Below are positions 33,018 to 46,781 of a stretch of 64,000 nt of DNA, in pieces. Source of the DNA: Casuarina equisetifolia (Eukaryota; Streptophyta; Magnoliopsida; Fagales; Casuarinaceae). Made by a program: the position numbers and the translations under genes. Numbering within the stretch: position 1 is the first letter of the stretch; each line of letters begins with the position of its first letter. The notes under the pieces were generated by a model. It had not been told where the DNA came from, ran no database searches, and worked only from the letters and a program-made list of their open reading frames with translations. Where the stretch lies: NCBI GenBank assembly GCA_028551475.1, contig CM052362.1, positions 20,504,021-20,568,020 of the forward strand. The letters run 5' to 3'.

Positions 33018-36000
33018 TATGAATTTAGGTAGTGGAACCATTTGGCATCGAGCACTCTCATATTCTAATTTGATCTATGAATTTTTTATTACATTCGGAA
33101 GTCCTAGTTATTTTCTTTGCCTAATGTCCGTGAAGTAACTTCTAATTTATGCTTACAGCTTTTGCCATTGAAACTACAAAGTGATGGGCAAGAAGGATTA
33201 TCTGCAATATATTGCTTACTTAATGGACATAGGTTTAGATCGTGCTTTAGAGTACAAATCTTTGCAGGTTAATTCATTTAATCAATTCAACAAGGTTCAC
33301 GAACGAGTTACAGCTTGCCTAAAATAAACGATGAATTAAACTTGAATACAAAAATGAGTTCAATTTTAAACCCTAGTTTGAGTCATACTTGATTAAAAAA
33401 TAGAAAAGTAAAGTTTCATCATGTTTCCACGTTACTAATAATAGAACCATTGGGCCATTTGTGTACAGTAGAACATAATCATTACTCGCATTTATTGGGT
33501 GTCATTTTTTGATGTTCTTGACATCAATAGGGTTTTCATATGGTTGTTATGCCATAATATTGTGTAATGTTCGTTTAAGATGCAAGCCTAGATGGATTCC
33601 TGGTCCTCTTCGAAATAGTTTCTGTGGCGCAATATAATAAAATCTGCGGGGCAAGCGTACATGTTGTTGTCCTTGATCCTTTAGAGAGAGAGAGAGAGAA
33701 GTCCTGACTTGAACCAGACGGGAAAAGTCATACACATCTCAGGAAACTTCAACTAAGCAGCCTCTGAAAAAGAACTAATTCTGATGACTTTGAAAGGTTT
33801 CTTCCGAGTTCTGTCCACTGATGTCAGAAAAAGTTGAAAAAACAAATCAAGAGTTCTCTTTATACTTTTCACAAAAAAATTCAATTTTAAACTTCCAACC
33901 CGCCAAGCTAACCGGACCAAGTAGACCAGCGATTTCATCTCTTTAATATTCTGCAGTACTAACAGTCTGAAAAGCCTACCAGACGAGTAAAGGTTCCTAT
34001 AAATTCTCGATCTCTAATAGCTCAACATGAAAGTACCCTAAACAAAGTAGCTCTATAAAAAGTTGAGCTCTCAATTGCTCCAAATTCAGTTCCCTAAAAA
34101 TTATGCATGTTGGCTTCTAGCAATTTATGGTTTTGACATTCTCATTGTCTCTCTAACACGATATTAGAGTAGGGTCCCCCTATCACTTTTGTTCACTAAT
34201 TGCACAGCCTTTGATGGCCCATGTATGATTCCACATGCACAGAGTCTTAACTTAACACATGGTCCCTCTTTTCGCTAGGTCTTCGCCTTATCTAATTAGG
34301 TTGTACTTACCGGAACCTAAACTGGCGTAGTAGTGGCCAGTACATGGAAGAGCCAGGCGATTGAGATGCTGCAGAATAAAGCAAATAGAATGGACCATTA
34401 TGGACCATTCAGGACCACGGAAAATCACGCTTGAATGACACTAACAATTACCACGAGGATCCTCTGATTACAGGTCCACACAACAGCGAGAAACTAAAAC
34501 AAAACGAATAGTGTGTGCTTGCAGCATTACTACCATTATTATTCCTTAAATCACTCTATACTCATCAATGATGCAACCCATATGTCCATGCGTTCTGGTC
34601 CACTTGCAGGGTACCACTCTATTAAACACGGTGGGGCTTTGGGCTGCTTACGATTTAATGCGGCTTAAGATTTAATAGCTTTCATGTATCCATACACGTT
34701 AGCAGCCTTTTTCCAACTTTTTCATCTTCCCCACATCCCAGATAATTACTATTCTACCTTGAGAACACAAAGAGACCTAGAAGAAAGCAAGACATCAAGG
34801 GAGAAAAGTGGGCCAAACGACTCGTCACTTCGCTATACAGTTGAAAGAATATATTTTGAGGGAAGGAAACATGGAGTGTCTGCTGTTTGAAAAGTTGGTG
34901 CATTTTGGTTAAAAGAAACAACGAGATACTAAGTTGCGTCAACCGGACCATAGCTGGAAATCTGGTTTCAAACAATCTTACTCTCCTTAATTAGCATAAT
35001 CCTAATGTTTAAAGTGGATATTGCCCTGTATTAAAAATGAAATGATGAACCTATAATCTTATAAAAAATAAACATTTTTCATTTAATACCTTAAAGTTTT
35101 GAAATGAATTTTCACACTCTAATATGATATTAGAACTAAGATAAGTTTCTACTTTACAATCCCTTACACTACAAGGTTAGGCTTTAGTTTAGTTATAATG
35201 CTCGTGTCAACATATGAATGAAAGAGGGTATTAAAAATGAGTATTATTTAACATTAAAAGTAAGAAAATGAATTTATAATATTATAAATGATGAAAACTT
35301 TACATTTAATATTTTAAGATTTTAAAATTGACTCTCACACTTACACTCTAATACTCAATGTAATCAAGAACTGCCAAAAGAAAACCCTCTTTGGTTTGTC
35401 TTTCGAGTTTCCTCGTTACGATGGTTACCAAGGGAGTAAATCAGAGTTATGATCCCAAGAGAATCTTAGCAGAGATTGCACAGTAGTTTTAAATTGAACT
35501 GAAACACTTTGCCATGGATAGGTAGTCAATTCCATGGATAAACTTGGACGTTGTTTAAGCTTTGTACTCGAAACAACACGTACCAACAAAACAAAAGAAT
35601 GCTCGGTGAGTGTCCTGCACGGCACGGCGTCCTTTTGAGCATGCATGGGCCTAGCCTCGATGTCTTTGGACTATTCCCTCGTTGAGGAACATGCTATACT
35701 TAGCGACGCCCACTTATTCAATCTGCTATTTCCAAATGGGCTCAGGTTGTTTGAGAGCTTACACCAGTTGTTGAACAAAAAAATAAAAATAAAAAGGTAA
35801 TTACTATAAATCAAAAATATATTATAGATCTTCACAGTCAACACACTCCTTTCTACTTTCTTCAATTATACATAGAAACAAAATTGTTACAAAAACCACA
35901 AGATAAAATCCACCAAGTTCTTCTCCTGGAAGTACATATCAAGCTTTTGGAGCAAGATCAACGACTATTCTGCGTTAAACCCAAAAGAGCACTTCCAAAG

Positions 36001-36215
36001 AGAACCCTCCCTTCGCTAGCAAAGCGAAATTCCCTTGGGAAGCTGGGAGGAGAACTCCGCACTCAAGTACGTAGGATTTATAAATACAACATGCATGCTG
36101 TAGATAAGTTAAAGCTATTCTCACAACTACCTAGGAACATCAACTGTAATTGGCTAGAGGTAGGACAAACATCTAATGACTATATTGGCTTTATTTCTGT
36201 CAGCGAAGCATGCGA
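33018..36215. other. Spacer between SPEECHLESS and the WRKY gene
   Basis: No gene recognised. It includes a short (GA)n run at 33683-33699, a tandem TGGACCATT pair near 34393, and two degenerate, AT-rich direct repeats (about 35035-35140 and 35260-35365). None of the open frames here shows a known domain or a consistent exon pattern. Confidence 0.45.
35035..35365. repeat. Pair of degenerate AT-rich direct repeats
   Basis: Blocks at about 35035-35140 and 35260-35365 share an order of words: an ATAAT-rich part, then CATTTAATA, then TTAARRTTTT, then a TCACACTCTAATA-like end. Family unknown; possibly remains of an old non-autonomous element. Confidence 0.35.
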
Positions 36216-37966
36216 TTAAGGAAAGAATCTGGCGTTGTCAAATGTGAAGTTGGGGTCTGCTTCCTGACCAAAAGGGAAATCCATACCAACCGTTGGAGAA
36301 GTTGTTGTCGAAGCTGCAGCTGATATTATCTCATTAAGCTCAGAGTCACAGCCCTGAAAATGCTGGTTCCCCGCGAAGCTGCTCATCCCACTTGGAGACG
36401 CGGAGAAATAGTTTGTTCCTGGTGTCGCAGGAGACGCGAATGAAGGAGAATAGGTTCCCACAAAATTGTTGTAGATCAAGGGGGCCTCGCAAATTTGTTT
36501 ATCCGCACCAGTGTTTGATGTAGAAGGGAAGTGTAACGAAGGAAAAGGTTTCTCGTGGGTATCTAAGTTTTCGGTTTGGACTTTGAGGGTCGTCTGGAAG
36601 TTCAAGAGCATATGTTGAGATGCCTGCTGATTTTGTGGTGGTTGGAGGTTGTGATGCTGAAGGTCCATGGGGATGTTTTGCTCTTGTTTTTCATGAGATG
36701 TAAGGGGAGGAGTCGTTTGGGAGGCTTGGGTGCATGTGTGTCTTCCACGGTATGTGATTTCAAAGATAGTTGGGTCATCATCAGATCGTTGAACTTGCTT
36801 TGTAGCCAGACAACCTTGGACATTTCGCTGAGTGCACCTATAGTAGCCTCTGCAAATTGGAACTACGAAGCGTTAAGTGGAAATTTAAGGATAAAATGGA
36901 TTATGTATAATGAAGTTTGAGTCACAGCTAGAATCTGATTCTCAACACTGTTTAGAATTGTAGTTCTCCTTCTGATGTATCCAACTTCACTTGGCAATAA
37001 GGCAGATAAACGAAAGCTAAATGTTTTGTGTATATCTCATATCGAAATGCTCTTTGCAATCTTCAAAAGTTTGGTAAGTAATAAAAGCAAGAGCACATAA
37101 TTCAGGGACCAAACCCAAAGCCTCAGGCTACGGATTTTCTAGGAAGGTCACTTTGGGAACGATCACTTAAAGCCGTGTCGGCATCTAGATGTAAATGCTG
37201 GTTAATCAACGCAAGAAGCCTTAGACAATCAGAAAAGATTAGTTTGACAGCGCTATCTATGTGTTTGTTACATCTAAGTTCATATCAACGACAGTAAAAT
37301 TGCTCTGGGAAGTACTGTTATAGTTTCAAAGCCATGCACAAAAAACAGCATGTTTTCAGATCTTTCATCGCTTTCCACGAAACTAACTAAGAAACTTCCA
37401 ACGAAAAAAGGTTTCGGGATCATGTCCTACCTGGGATATTTGGCATTGAGAATGTCTTTTTGTCCGTATTTCCTCCAACTAAAGCCATCATCAAGAGGCC
37501 CTTCAAGTCCCACGCCCGGATTAACAATCACTTGTCGTGTCCACCTTGGCAAAACCTTTCTGAAACCAAACAAGAAAACTCAAACATTAACACCTCCTTT
37601 TTGCATAGTAAAAATCTCAACTATTGCAGAAATATAATTTTGAAATTACCTTTTTCTAGAGCCATCTCCGTGCTCCTGATCCTTAAAGTCCCGATCAGAA
37701 TCTTCGCTCCGCGGACTGCCAGTCAGAGAAGGTGGCGATTCGGACATTCGTAACACTGCACCTCCCATATGCTGCGGCTCGCCCACTAAGCCGCTCCACT
37801 GGAGTATTGAGAGTGACTTTTCATAAGAAGCCAAGATCTTTTGGAGTAAGAATTCGCGGGTCTCAGGCGATGAAGATGGCATGTTAAGATGGCTATGGAG
37901 CTGTCTAGCCAGCTCCATCCCTTGGGTCAGCTCACGTATAAGATTCGCTTGCTCCCAATCTCCCAT
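36216..37966 (-). CDS. Group III WRKY transcription factor (WRKY30/41/53-like), three exons
   Basis: DNA-binding regulator of defence, salicylate response or senescence, acting on W-boxes (family knowledge). Exons: 37966 down to 37650, 37559 down to 37431, 36849 down to 36216; in phase, 359 aa. WRKYGQK is at residues 134-140 and the zinc ligands are C154-x7-C162-x23-H186-x-C188, the group III C2HC pattern. The second intron falls in the WRKY domain right after KYPR, the conserved group III position. The N-terminus MGDWEQANLIRELTQGMELA and REFLLQKILASYEKSLSILQ matches the WRKY30/41/53 branch. A basic SRKRK precedes the domain as a likely nuclear signal. The start at 37966 is chosen over upstream in-frame codons because it fits this family's start. 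Upstream W-boxes suggest autoregulation. Confidence 0.95.
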
Positions 37967-38525
37967 GTTCTCCTTTAAACCGCTAAGAAGTCGAGGATAT
38001 TGCAAAACTTTGCGCAAACAAAACCTGGTTGTCCGCTGATTTGATCCAACCTCGATATAACTGCTAGTTTTTGTAAGGGAGAAACATGAGAGATTGGAAA
38101 GAAACAACCTATACCAGACAAGAAGCCGATAAGAAGGAGAAAGCTAGAAGGGCATGCAAAGTATACCTAAAACAGGAGTTGGGCTTCGATAATCGAAGCT
38201 AAAAAGAGGCTGGTTTTCCTTTGCCTCCAAATCTGGACATTCATGAAAAGCTTCCGCAAAAGGGTTCCCGTAAAAGACCAGAGTATACTCTCCTAGAAAC
38301 AAAGACAGAAGAACATCGAAGAAGAACACAGTATCGACTAGTTTAACGTGCTTGCGATTGTTAGAGAAAGGACAAACCTAGGAGACGAGTAAAGAAAGGT
38401 GAAAGCGTGAGGAGGGGAGGACAGTGTGGGTTAGGGCATTTAAGGAAGCCTGACATTGAATCGGAAAGAAGAAACAAAAAAAGAAAATTAGAAAAAAAAA
38501 AAAAAAAAAGGAAAGAAGAGAAAGT

Positions 38526-38693
38526 TTGACCGAGAACAGGCGAGTGGATTTTCTAAAGTGAGACCAGTCTTTGGTCATAGGAATTGTAGAGTAAGAGGGT
38601 CAAAGGATTTGCGGGGCTAGCTGTGGGTCGCCCAGGTCCACCACCGAGAACACAAAAGAAAAAGATAATTGGAAAAGAAAGTCAGAGTTTGAC
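38526..38693. promoter_or_regulatory. Cluster of three W-box cores upstream of the WRKY gene
   Basis: TTGACC at 38526-38531, GGTCAA (the same core on the other strand) at 38598-38603, and TTGACA at 38689-38694, within 170 bp and about 560-730 bp upstream of the start codon. W-boxes (TTGACY) are bound by WRKY proteins and are often clustered in WRKY promoters, so self- or cross-regulation is likely. TTGAC also occurs by chance, hence moderate confidence. Confidence 0.5.
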
Positions 38694-38699
38694 AGCTTG

Positions 38700-41322
38700 G
38701 GGACCGGGAGACCAAGACTCTTCAAACCTTGGTACCGCGTTTCCGTCGCAGAAGCCTCATTACATGCGACTGACGTCGATCTCAATCCTTTGCCTACGTT
38801 TAACGAACCCTTTGGGAACCAAACAGTCCCATTTCTGCCGTGTTCCTGTGAATCTTGAATAAATCAATGCACACGGCATGTTTTCCCTTTTTCTCATCAT
38901 CTTCTTCTGCGAAGTTCCTTGGATTCGAGGGTAATCTTCGCGTCGTGCAACATAACTAGCACCAGTTTTACGATTCAACGTGCTGCTCATGTAAATCTTT
39001 AATTCAATTTTTTAAAACGAAAACTAAGCCTACACGTCAGAGACATAAAAGATAAAAGTTTTGAATTAAATTTTAAGTCGTCTACTATACTATCATATCT
39101 CACATTAGCTCTTATTCCTCCTGACTTCTTGTATGATGTCTCTCCTTTAAGATACCCTTTTGGTATGTCAGGAAGTGTTAAAGATTATGAATCTTGTACC
39201 GAAGAAAAAAATTTTTATAATAAAATTTAAATTAAAAAATTTTATTGAATTAACTCTTCAATTGAATTTTATAATTTTTAATACCACAACATGCCTAAAG
39301 CAAAAACAAAGAAAAGGGTTTCTGTGCTTCCAGAATAATAAATAGGTAAAGATTCCAAATGTGGGTGGCAATTTTTTTTTAAAAAAATTGGTTTTCCCTT
39401 TTAATTTTAATTATAAAGCGGTAGACTTCTGTCTCCATATAAATATGGGCAAGGGGGTTGTCCTAGTAGTTCTCGATGCAAGATGTTTGGTTCAGTAAAT
39501 GCACCAAGTTTCTTTACTTGATTGTCTATGATTCATTCGTCAACAGCTAGAGATTCAGAAAGTCTAACTAGTACTGTAAAATCATTGGTGTCGTTAACGA
39601 TGGAATCGGATGTCGATATAATATCACGAATTTGTTCTGAACGATGGTATCTAGCATGTTTGTGAAAGAATATTCATTGTTAAAGGTTAAGCAAGACGAA
39701 TTGAATTTTCATAGCTTACATAACCCTGACATAAGTATGAAGAAAAGTGTTTGTAGTAATAAAGTGTTGTGTTCGTTTTAAATTTAGTTTCTTTGCGTGA
39801 ACGAAATACACATTTCTAAATGTTTATATTTGGGACAAAGTGAAGACGTAATCCACAATTTAAGTTGGAGCGAGTAGATATTCAAAACTTGGATAACTTT
39901 AAACGTAGATTTGTTCTTTTCGGGTTTTATGATGGGTTTTGACCTTTTTTACAAGATATTGAAACTCAAGGTGATTTTATTCAATTAGGAGACCTTTTTG
40001 TACGTAGGGATGTGTTAAAAAATATAATCCAACACCAAAAAATTGACTTGAAAAATGTTTAACTGTGGAATTGTTCTCTCAATTTTTGAGTTGGACTTGG
40101 TATTTTCTTTACAAGCCTAAATATTACTTAGGAATTCTCTATATAAAGAGGAAAAATTATACTATTGAATCAACTTTTAGTGTAGAGAATAATTTTTTCA
40201 TTTGTAAAATTTTTTATGGGGAACAAATGATAAAAACATGCGTGAAAAGATGGATATTACTTTTTGTTTCTAGAGAGTCAGAATGGCCAAAAAAGAAAAA
40301 GAAAAAGAAGACTTCCCTTTCCATTCTTCAGTTCGTTATGGGCAAAGTTTGATTATGTATAAAGGCAAGATGAACATTCTGAAAAATTCATAGGCGAAAC
40401 ATTCAAAAAAACTACAGTTGGACCAGTTCAATGTCAACGATCAGGTGGAAGTTGTGAAAGACTCTTTGAAAAAGAGTAATAAACAAGGTTTGAAAAGCAA
40501 GCAACTGTAGTATCTCCGAAATGTGGAAATCTACGGAATCACCGAACACAGACTTCTTCGAAAGCCGCAATAGTGGGACTTCTAGGCGTTCCGCGTCTGC
40601 GTGGATCGAAGCCTTTTATGGGTGGAAAGCGTCAGCACCATGCTTTTTTCTCTTCCATCTTCACTCCAATTGGGTTCCAAGAATCAACGTCTCTGAGTTT
40701 GTAACAACTCCTCCTCCAATGGCTACAAGGCTACTCCTCAGAGCTTTAAAGAAAATTTTGCTGAGATATCAATAGAATGAGAAACATATGTTACTAAAAA
40801 AATATTAGTGCAACCAAACCCTAAAAAATAGAAAGCACTAAATAGGTGTTGTGAAAAATTCTAAACTATATTAGTAAAACTAAAAGAAAATACTTATATA
40901 TTTATTCTTGGAATAAAAGTTTAAAAATGAAAAGATATGATTATTGTGTTTAAATATAAAAAATTGATAAATTAACCTTTGGGACTAGATTTTGAGTCAT
41001 TTTTTATATTATATCAAGAGCTAAGTGGATTTATTATAATTCTTATTCAACCTTGAGTCTTGAAATTTTTTCTAATGTGTGATAAAAACTTATTATATTT
41101 CGTTTAATCTTAAATTCTTAAAATATGTTTAGTATAAAAAAAACATCCATTTCATTCTATTTAACCATAAGTCCAAATTATACTCTATGTGTAGAGAAAT
41201 GTTAGATACAAAAGTTCTACATTAAAATGTATTCTTCAATTTATAAACAATTTTTTGAATTAAATTTTAAACTTACTTTTAATACTCGTAATTAAATTGA
41301 ACATTAGGACTTAGCAAAACAA

Positions 41323-41357
<35 letters not shown>

Positions 41358-43466
41358 GTTTTTTTCTTCTGTGTGGGTGTGTGTTTTGGGTCCTGGGTCC
41401 AATCAGCAAAGATCCCAAATCACAAGGCAATCTATATATTGAATAGGCTTCGAGGGAAGCTGCACCTTAAAACGAAAATGATGGTAAAAGTCCATGCATA
41501 GATGGAGGAATAAGCAGAAAATCCAAGAGCAATATATGTCGTGTCTCGCCCGTATTTAAGGATTAGTCCGCATGATCTTAGTGTTTGAAGTAAGCGAAAA
41601 CCAATCAATTTATTCTTGATGCGACCGTCCGGAAGGGGCAGTGTGACCGGTGGCTTTGCACCAAGAGCCGCTTCATAGCATCTTCGTCCGAACTGTGGAA
41701 GGTAGAGCCCACGACGGCAACCAAGTGTGACTTGAGCACCGGAGCAACGCCAATGATACAGGTAACGATTTGGTGAGAACCACTAGTGGAAACCTTCATG
41801 GAAAGTTCAAGACATGGCAGCACTCGAGAACCATAGTTGACATCGTGAACCAGTCGATGGTTGCCACACAGGGAGGCCGAGGTGACAGAAAAGGATATGG
41901 CTTTTCTAATAATCTAGAAATCATAATAAGACAGTAGAAGAAGGGAGGCGGAAGGGAGAAGGGGAGAGGAAAGTGGTGATGAAGGAGAATAAAGCCAAAC
42001 AGATATTTAATTCAAATTGCAACAAGACATCATTTAATAACTGGTTTAAGGGATCTTTTCTTTTTAAGGGACTAGTTGATGTTAATTAAGATACAGAGCC
42101 GGATTGTTTGAATTCTGCTTCTATACATTACTTCATGGCGCAAGTAGATTATAAATTTGAAGTTGCTTGCTTGGAACATGCATCAACACCAAGCCAAATA
42201 GATGGTTGCTCTGCATTTGATAATACAAATGCATCCAACATATGGAAAGTATGATCATTTGTTCGTTACAATAAGCATCGAAGTTTCGAAGAGATCCTGA
42301 TTTATATTGAAAATCCTGGTCATCATAGATGGCTGCGCGAGGACCACTGTCCTGAGCACGGCTCGTCGGTTTTTAAGTACCAAGATTAATCGGTTAGTCG
42401 ATGATTGTACGAGAAGGAATTACGAATGTTTGACCTCTTTTTTGTCGAAAGAATGTCATTTATTATTGCTAAGCTGGGCAATCAATAATTACCCATAAAC
42501 TTTAATTGATCTCTTAATAATGTATCATATTAAGTCACATGTCAATAAAATTTTTATTAAAAGACAATTCAATTGTTTAAGTTAAGATTACTAATTTGTA
42601 AATATCAGATTTCAAAAATAAAAGTGTTATGTAACTCAAAACAAGCTTGGGCTTTTATGAGTTCGCATTTTATAAACTTAAAACAAACTATCACATTTTC
42701 ATGATCATGTCTTGGTGGTCTATTCTACGGCAACTTAGACGTTAAGTAATTATATTGTGACTTAATTTAGGTAAATTTTTCTTAAATTTTTATATTTTTT
42801 TATTTCATACTTGAAATATAATGTTAATTATAATATCATTTATTATATACTTTAATTATTATGTTAAAAAAATATAAGTTTAAAATCTAATTTCGATATC
42901 ATCCACAAGCCTAGACTTGGCTTCCATAAGCCCCTGAATATCTAAGAAATAAATATGTAAGAAGTAATAATAATGGAAGGTAAAATGGTTGAAGTTTCCT
43001 TAGCCTCTAATTTTCGAGTTCTATGGAACTTCCCATGGCTACCATTGAGCTACGTAATGACCCCGCAACCCACCCCACGAGATGGGTCCCAAAACTGAAG
43101 CAATCTTCCTCAGCCCAATCAAAACTAACCAACGTGCCACCAATAATATCCACAATTTCCAAAATATCTTACCTGCCGCTTACAACTTGCCACGTAGGAA
43201 ACTCTGTCATGTCGTTTCTCCGCTCTTATGCCAGCCACGTTTACCACCTTACTGGAGACTGGGACTTCTGCACCTGTTCGCTTTATCCGCCGTTGATTTC
43301 TGAGACCCAGAACTTCGACCATTGAATTTTCAGGAGATACACTTGTGTGGACACAATAATTTACGTGTTACAAAGATTCGTACATAAGCTCCGTGATTCT
43401 TCAGTTTGGAGATCCTAGAAATCGTGTCTCAACTCGGCAAACAGAATCGGACAGTGCATCATCCAG
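38700..43466. other. AT-rich spacer between the WRKY gene and SIGE
   Basis: No gene supported. Most of 38990-42980 is very AT-rich with degenerate repeated words (GAATTAAATTTTAA at 39063 and 41257, similar words elsewhere), probably old transposon debris. A minus-strand open stretch at 41605-41890 has balanced composition, but I recognise no domain. 43000-43466 is the proximal SIGE promoter, with several ACGT-core motifs (CCACGTAG near 43190, CCACGTTT near 43230, TACGTG near 43362). Confidence 0.45.
41326..41354. repeat. (TC)n microsatellite
   Basis: Uninterrupted TC run of about 14 units in the AT-rich spacer. Confidence 0.9.
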
Positions 43467-44021
43467 GTACCTAGATCTTGTTCTGCTCTGGATTTCGTTT
43501 TCCTTTACATCTCTGTTTTTCCCTAGGGGAAAGTCTGTAGTGCGTAGGTACTCTGGCTTGGGATCTTGATGCATGTTTTACTGAGAACGTGTAATGATTT
43601 TAATGGCTTGACATGCTGCCTTTCGAGGTTTCCCTTGGATCTTCGAAGTGTATCTCCTCACTGGAAAAGAAGGTTGGCCTTCTTGAGATTGTATGTGGAA
43701 CCACTGGCTATCTGATAAGTCTAAGAATGGAGTTTGGGGGTTGCAGAGTTGTTCAATCTGTTTCAGACTTCTAACTTGTTCAGTTCAACTTGCTTGGTGC
43801 ATTTGGATTCCTAGTTTATTTTTTGTAGGATGTTGGAATGAAGTTTAACGAAGATTTTCAACTTTGATTTGCAACTTTGGTTTGATTTGCCATATATATG
43901 TAGAAACAGAGGATTGATGTCCCGAAAATTGATTACAGTGTTATTTTATAGGAACTAGTGCTTCCAAAATTTGTCTCAGGACTGAATAAACCGGGCATAC
44001 ATGTTTTGTTTGTGATTTCAG
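43467..44021 (+). other. Predicted 5'-leader intron of SIGE
   Basis: A donor (CCAG|GTACCT) at 43467 and an acceptor (TTTCAG|GAC) at 44021 bracket a T-rich stretch upstream of the ATG at 44081. Leader introns are common in plant genes of this type. Inferred from splice motifs and composition only. Confidence 0.4.
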
Positions 44022-44080
44022 GACTGTGCTAGTAAGGAAGGTCTCCTTCATCTGTTGAAACTTTACTTCGGCGGCTTGGC

Positions 44081-46781
44081 ATGGGAGTTGTGACTGTTTC
44101 CAGCTCAGCTTCTCGAACTCCTCTTGGTTTGAGTGCGAAATTCTCAGCTCAACGCTGTCCTCTGAAGAGACCCTTGGTAGTAGCTTTTAAAGCAGATAAA
44201 CCCAGTAGCACTGCATTAATTGCACCACAGAAGCAAATCCCCTTGCCCATAGAGACAAGTAAGGATCAACGGAAGAGAATTGGGAAAGCTAAGAAACCTC
44301 TGAGAAGAGTAAAGGCTGTCGTTACAGATGAAGCTTCTCCGAGTACCATGGAAGTGGATTACAATGAAGCCGCCGCCCAACTTGAAAACATATACAAGCG
44401 AAGCCCAGCATCTGATACTTCTGAAGTGGAAGATGTAGGTAACATGGTGAGAAGTACCCGGAGAAGGAGGAGGAAGGTTAGTGAAGGTGATGAAAAAGAG
44501 GAGAAAGGAACCAGCGAGAATGTGATTAGAAATCAAAATAAGAAGGTTAAAAGGCTGAGTCTTGATAAAAGGATTGCAATGAAAAGAAACAAGGAAGAGG
44601 AAGTGGCAACTCCAGTAAGGAAGAGGAAAGCTATTAAGGATGAAAATGCGAAAGTTGATAGGCTTGTAAGGGAATACTCGGCTTCAACTGATTTGGTCAG
44701 TTTGGACTGGAAGAGAATGAAGATACCTCCCGTTCTTCCATCTTCTGAACATGTTTGGTTGTTCAAGTTGATGCAGCCAATGAAGGTATAGAAATTTCCG
44801 TCTCTGTATTTCAATTTTCACATTACTTTCTGGTCGCTTTTGAAATGATATTGGGGCATCTTTAGCACCTAAGTTATGATTTCTGAAAATTAGGCACTCC
44901 TTGAAGTAAAAGAGAATTTGCAAAAAGATTTAAGGAGGGAGCCAATGGAGAGCGAATTAGCTGCTGCAACGAATATGGATGTAGTTCAATTACGAAAACG
45001 CTTGGAAGCTGGTCGAGCTGCAAGAAACAAGCTCATTAAGGTAGTATTCATTTACTTTCCACTCCTTTTGTTGAGTGGAATTGTTGCTAATTTTTTCACT
45101 ACCTAGGTTGGCATTCATATATTGTGTTAAAGTATATTTGAAAGATTACACTAGCTAGTAAGATGTAGATTTTATATGTAATTCAGGCTTGATGATTTCT
45201 CCATTTTTTACCTTTGCCAACGAAGCGGGTTGTCTTATCATTTGCATTTAGGTAACATTGTACAGATCTTCTCATCTACACCTAAGAGACATTCTAGAGG
45301 GTATACAATTTACAAAGCAACGAGATAAACCATTCACAAAGATTGCCTCTAAAAACTCCAAAGCGAATTTGACTTACATTTGTGATGGTCTAAACACTCA
45401 ATCTCTCCTGTTCTGTTCTAGTTTCTCTGTTTTTATGTTTTTTATCGAGAGGGAATTAGATTTCGTTAGACAATATTTGGTTGGTGAACAAGGATTTGAC
45501 CTTTTTTTATCTTTTGATCAAGAGTTGAGGCTGATTATATCTTCTGCAGATATTATTTAAGTGAACATGATAGCCATTGTTTTCAACTCACTTACCAAGA
45601 ACAGATTACGTTGAGTGCATTGCTCTCATAAGGATCTGCTTTTTAACACTAAAGCTTGTATGTATTGCAGCACAATCTCCGTCTCGTTTTGTTTGTAATG
45701 AACAAGTATTTTCAAGACTTTGCAAATGGCCCAAGATTTCAAGACCTTTGCCAGGCGGGAGTGAAGGGACTTATCACAGCCATTGACCGTTTTGAACCAA
45801 AAAGGAAATTCCGGCTCTCCACTTACAGTCTTTTTTGGATTAGGCATGCCATCATACGCTCCATGACAATCTCAAGCTTTACTCGTGTTCCTTTTGGGCT
45901 TGAATCGGTATGCTTTCTGATCTAAAGCTTTCTGTTCTTCTTTATGTTAGTGGCAGCATACGGAGTTCTTGTATAAAGTAGTGTGTATGGGATGAGACAA
46001 TTCATCATTTTAAAGATGATACATTGTTCCATCTAACGCTAAGTCTAGAGACAGTAGAAGTGTCATGGCAAGTGTGCTAAATATGGACCATAAAAACATT
46101 GGTTTTGGCATTTTATTGGTTATATTGTTGCGACTCATATGTTGCATGCTTTAAATGAGTAGCGATGCATGATTTTTCACTAATGTTATGCAGGTTAGAG
46201 TAGAAATCCAACGTGCAAAGCTTCAATTGTTGTTTGAACATCATAGATTACCCACGGAGGAAGAGATAATAAAAAGAGTTGGGATCTCCCCTGAGAGGTA
46301 TCGCGAAGTTAGGAGAGCCTCAAAACCTGTTCACTCTCTACATTCAAGGCACGCAACCACACAAGAAGAGTACATTAAGGGAATCACTGATGTTGATGGC
46401 GTTGGAGATGACAACTGGAGGCAACCTGCTCTTCTCAGGATTGCTATTGATGATGTGGTAACCAGTCCTCCCCAACCTTGTATTCCTTTCTGCATGCCTT
46501 TCTGTTGTTTCTGAACAGAAGTCATTTGCTTAAATCTTGCTGATTTAGAATTATAAAAAGTTGAAAATCAAAATTTTTTGCAGCTTGATTCCTTAAAGCC
46601 CAAGGAAAGCTTGGTAATCAGGCAAAGATACGGACTCGATGGTAAAGGTGATAGAACACTGGGAGAGATTGCTGGCAACTTAAATATCTCCAGGGAAATG
46701 GTTCGAAAGCATGAAGTCAAGGCGCTGTTGAAGCTCAAGCATCCTGCTCGAGTGGAGTATCTTCGCCAACATTTAGCATAA
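44081..46781 (+). CDS. SIGE: Plastid RNA polymerase sigma factor SIGE (SIG5), five exons
   Basis: Sigma-70 family factor that directs the plastid-encoded RNA polymerase, in Arabidopsis mainly to the blue-light promoter of psbD and under stress and circadian control. Exons: 44081-44785, 44894-45040, 45671-45907, 46194-46457, 46584-46781; phase-0 junctions, 516 aa. The start [20 protein letters not shown] matches Arabidopsis SIG5 and forms a Ser/Arg/Lys-rich transit peptide. A basic variable region follows to about 200, then [20 protein letters not shown]. Region 2 ([27 protein letters not shown]-type block, [11 protein letters not shown]) is in exon 3, region 3 in exon 4, and region 4 with its helix-turn-helix ([20 protein letters not shown]) in exon 5. 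Dual plastid and mitochondrial targeting is reported for the Arabidopsis protein. ACT-core motifs upstream are unproven. Confidence 0.97.

Noticed and set aside
41605-41890. Minus-strand open stretch with balanced composition
   Set aside because: No recognised domain, no start or splice context that holds, surrounded by decayed AT-rich DNA. Left uncalled.
43023-43325. 100-codon plus-strand open frame ahead of SIGE
   Set aside because: No domain and no family match. It overlaps the likely promoter with ACGT motifs, so it is treated as non-coding.
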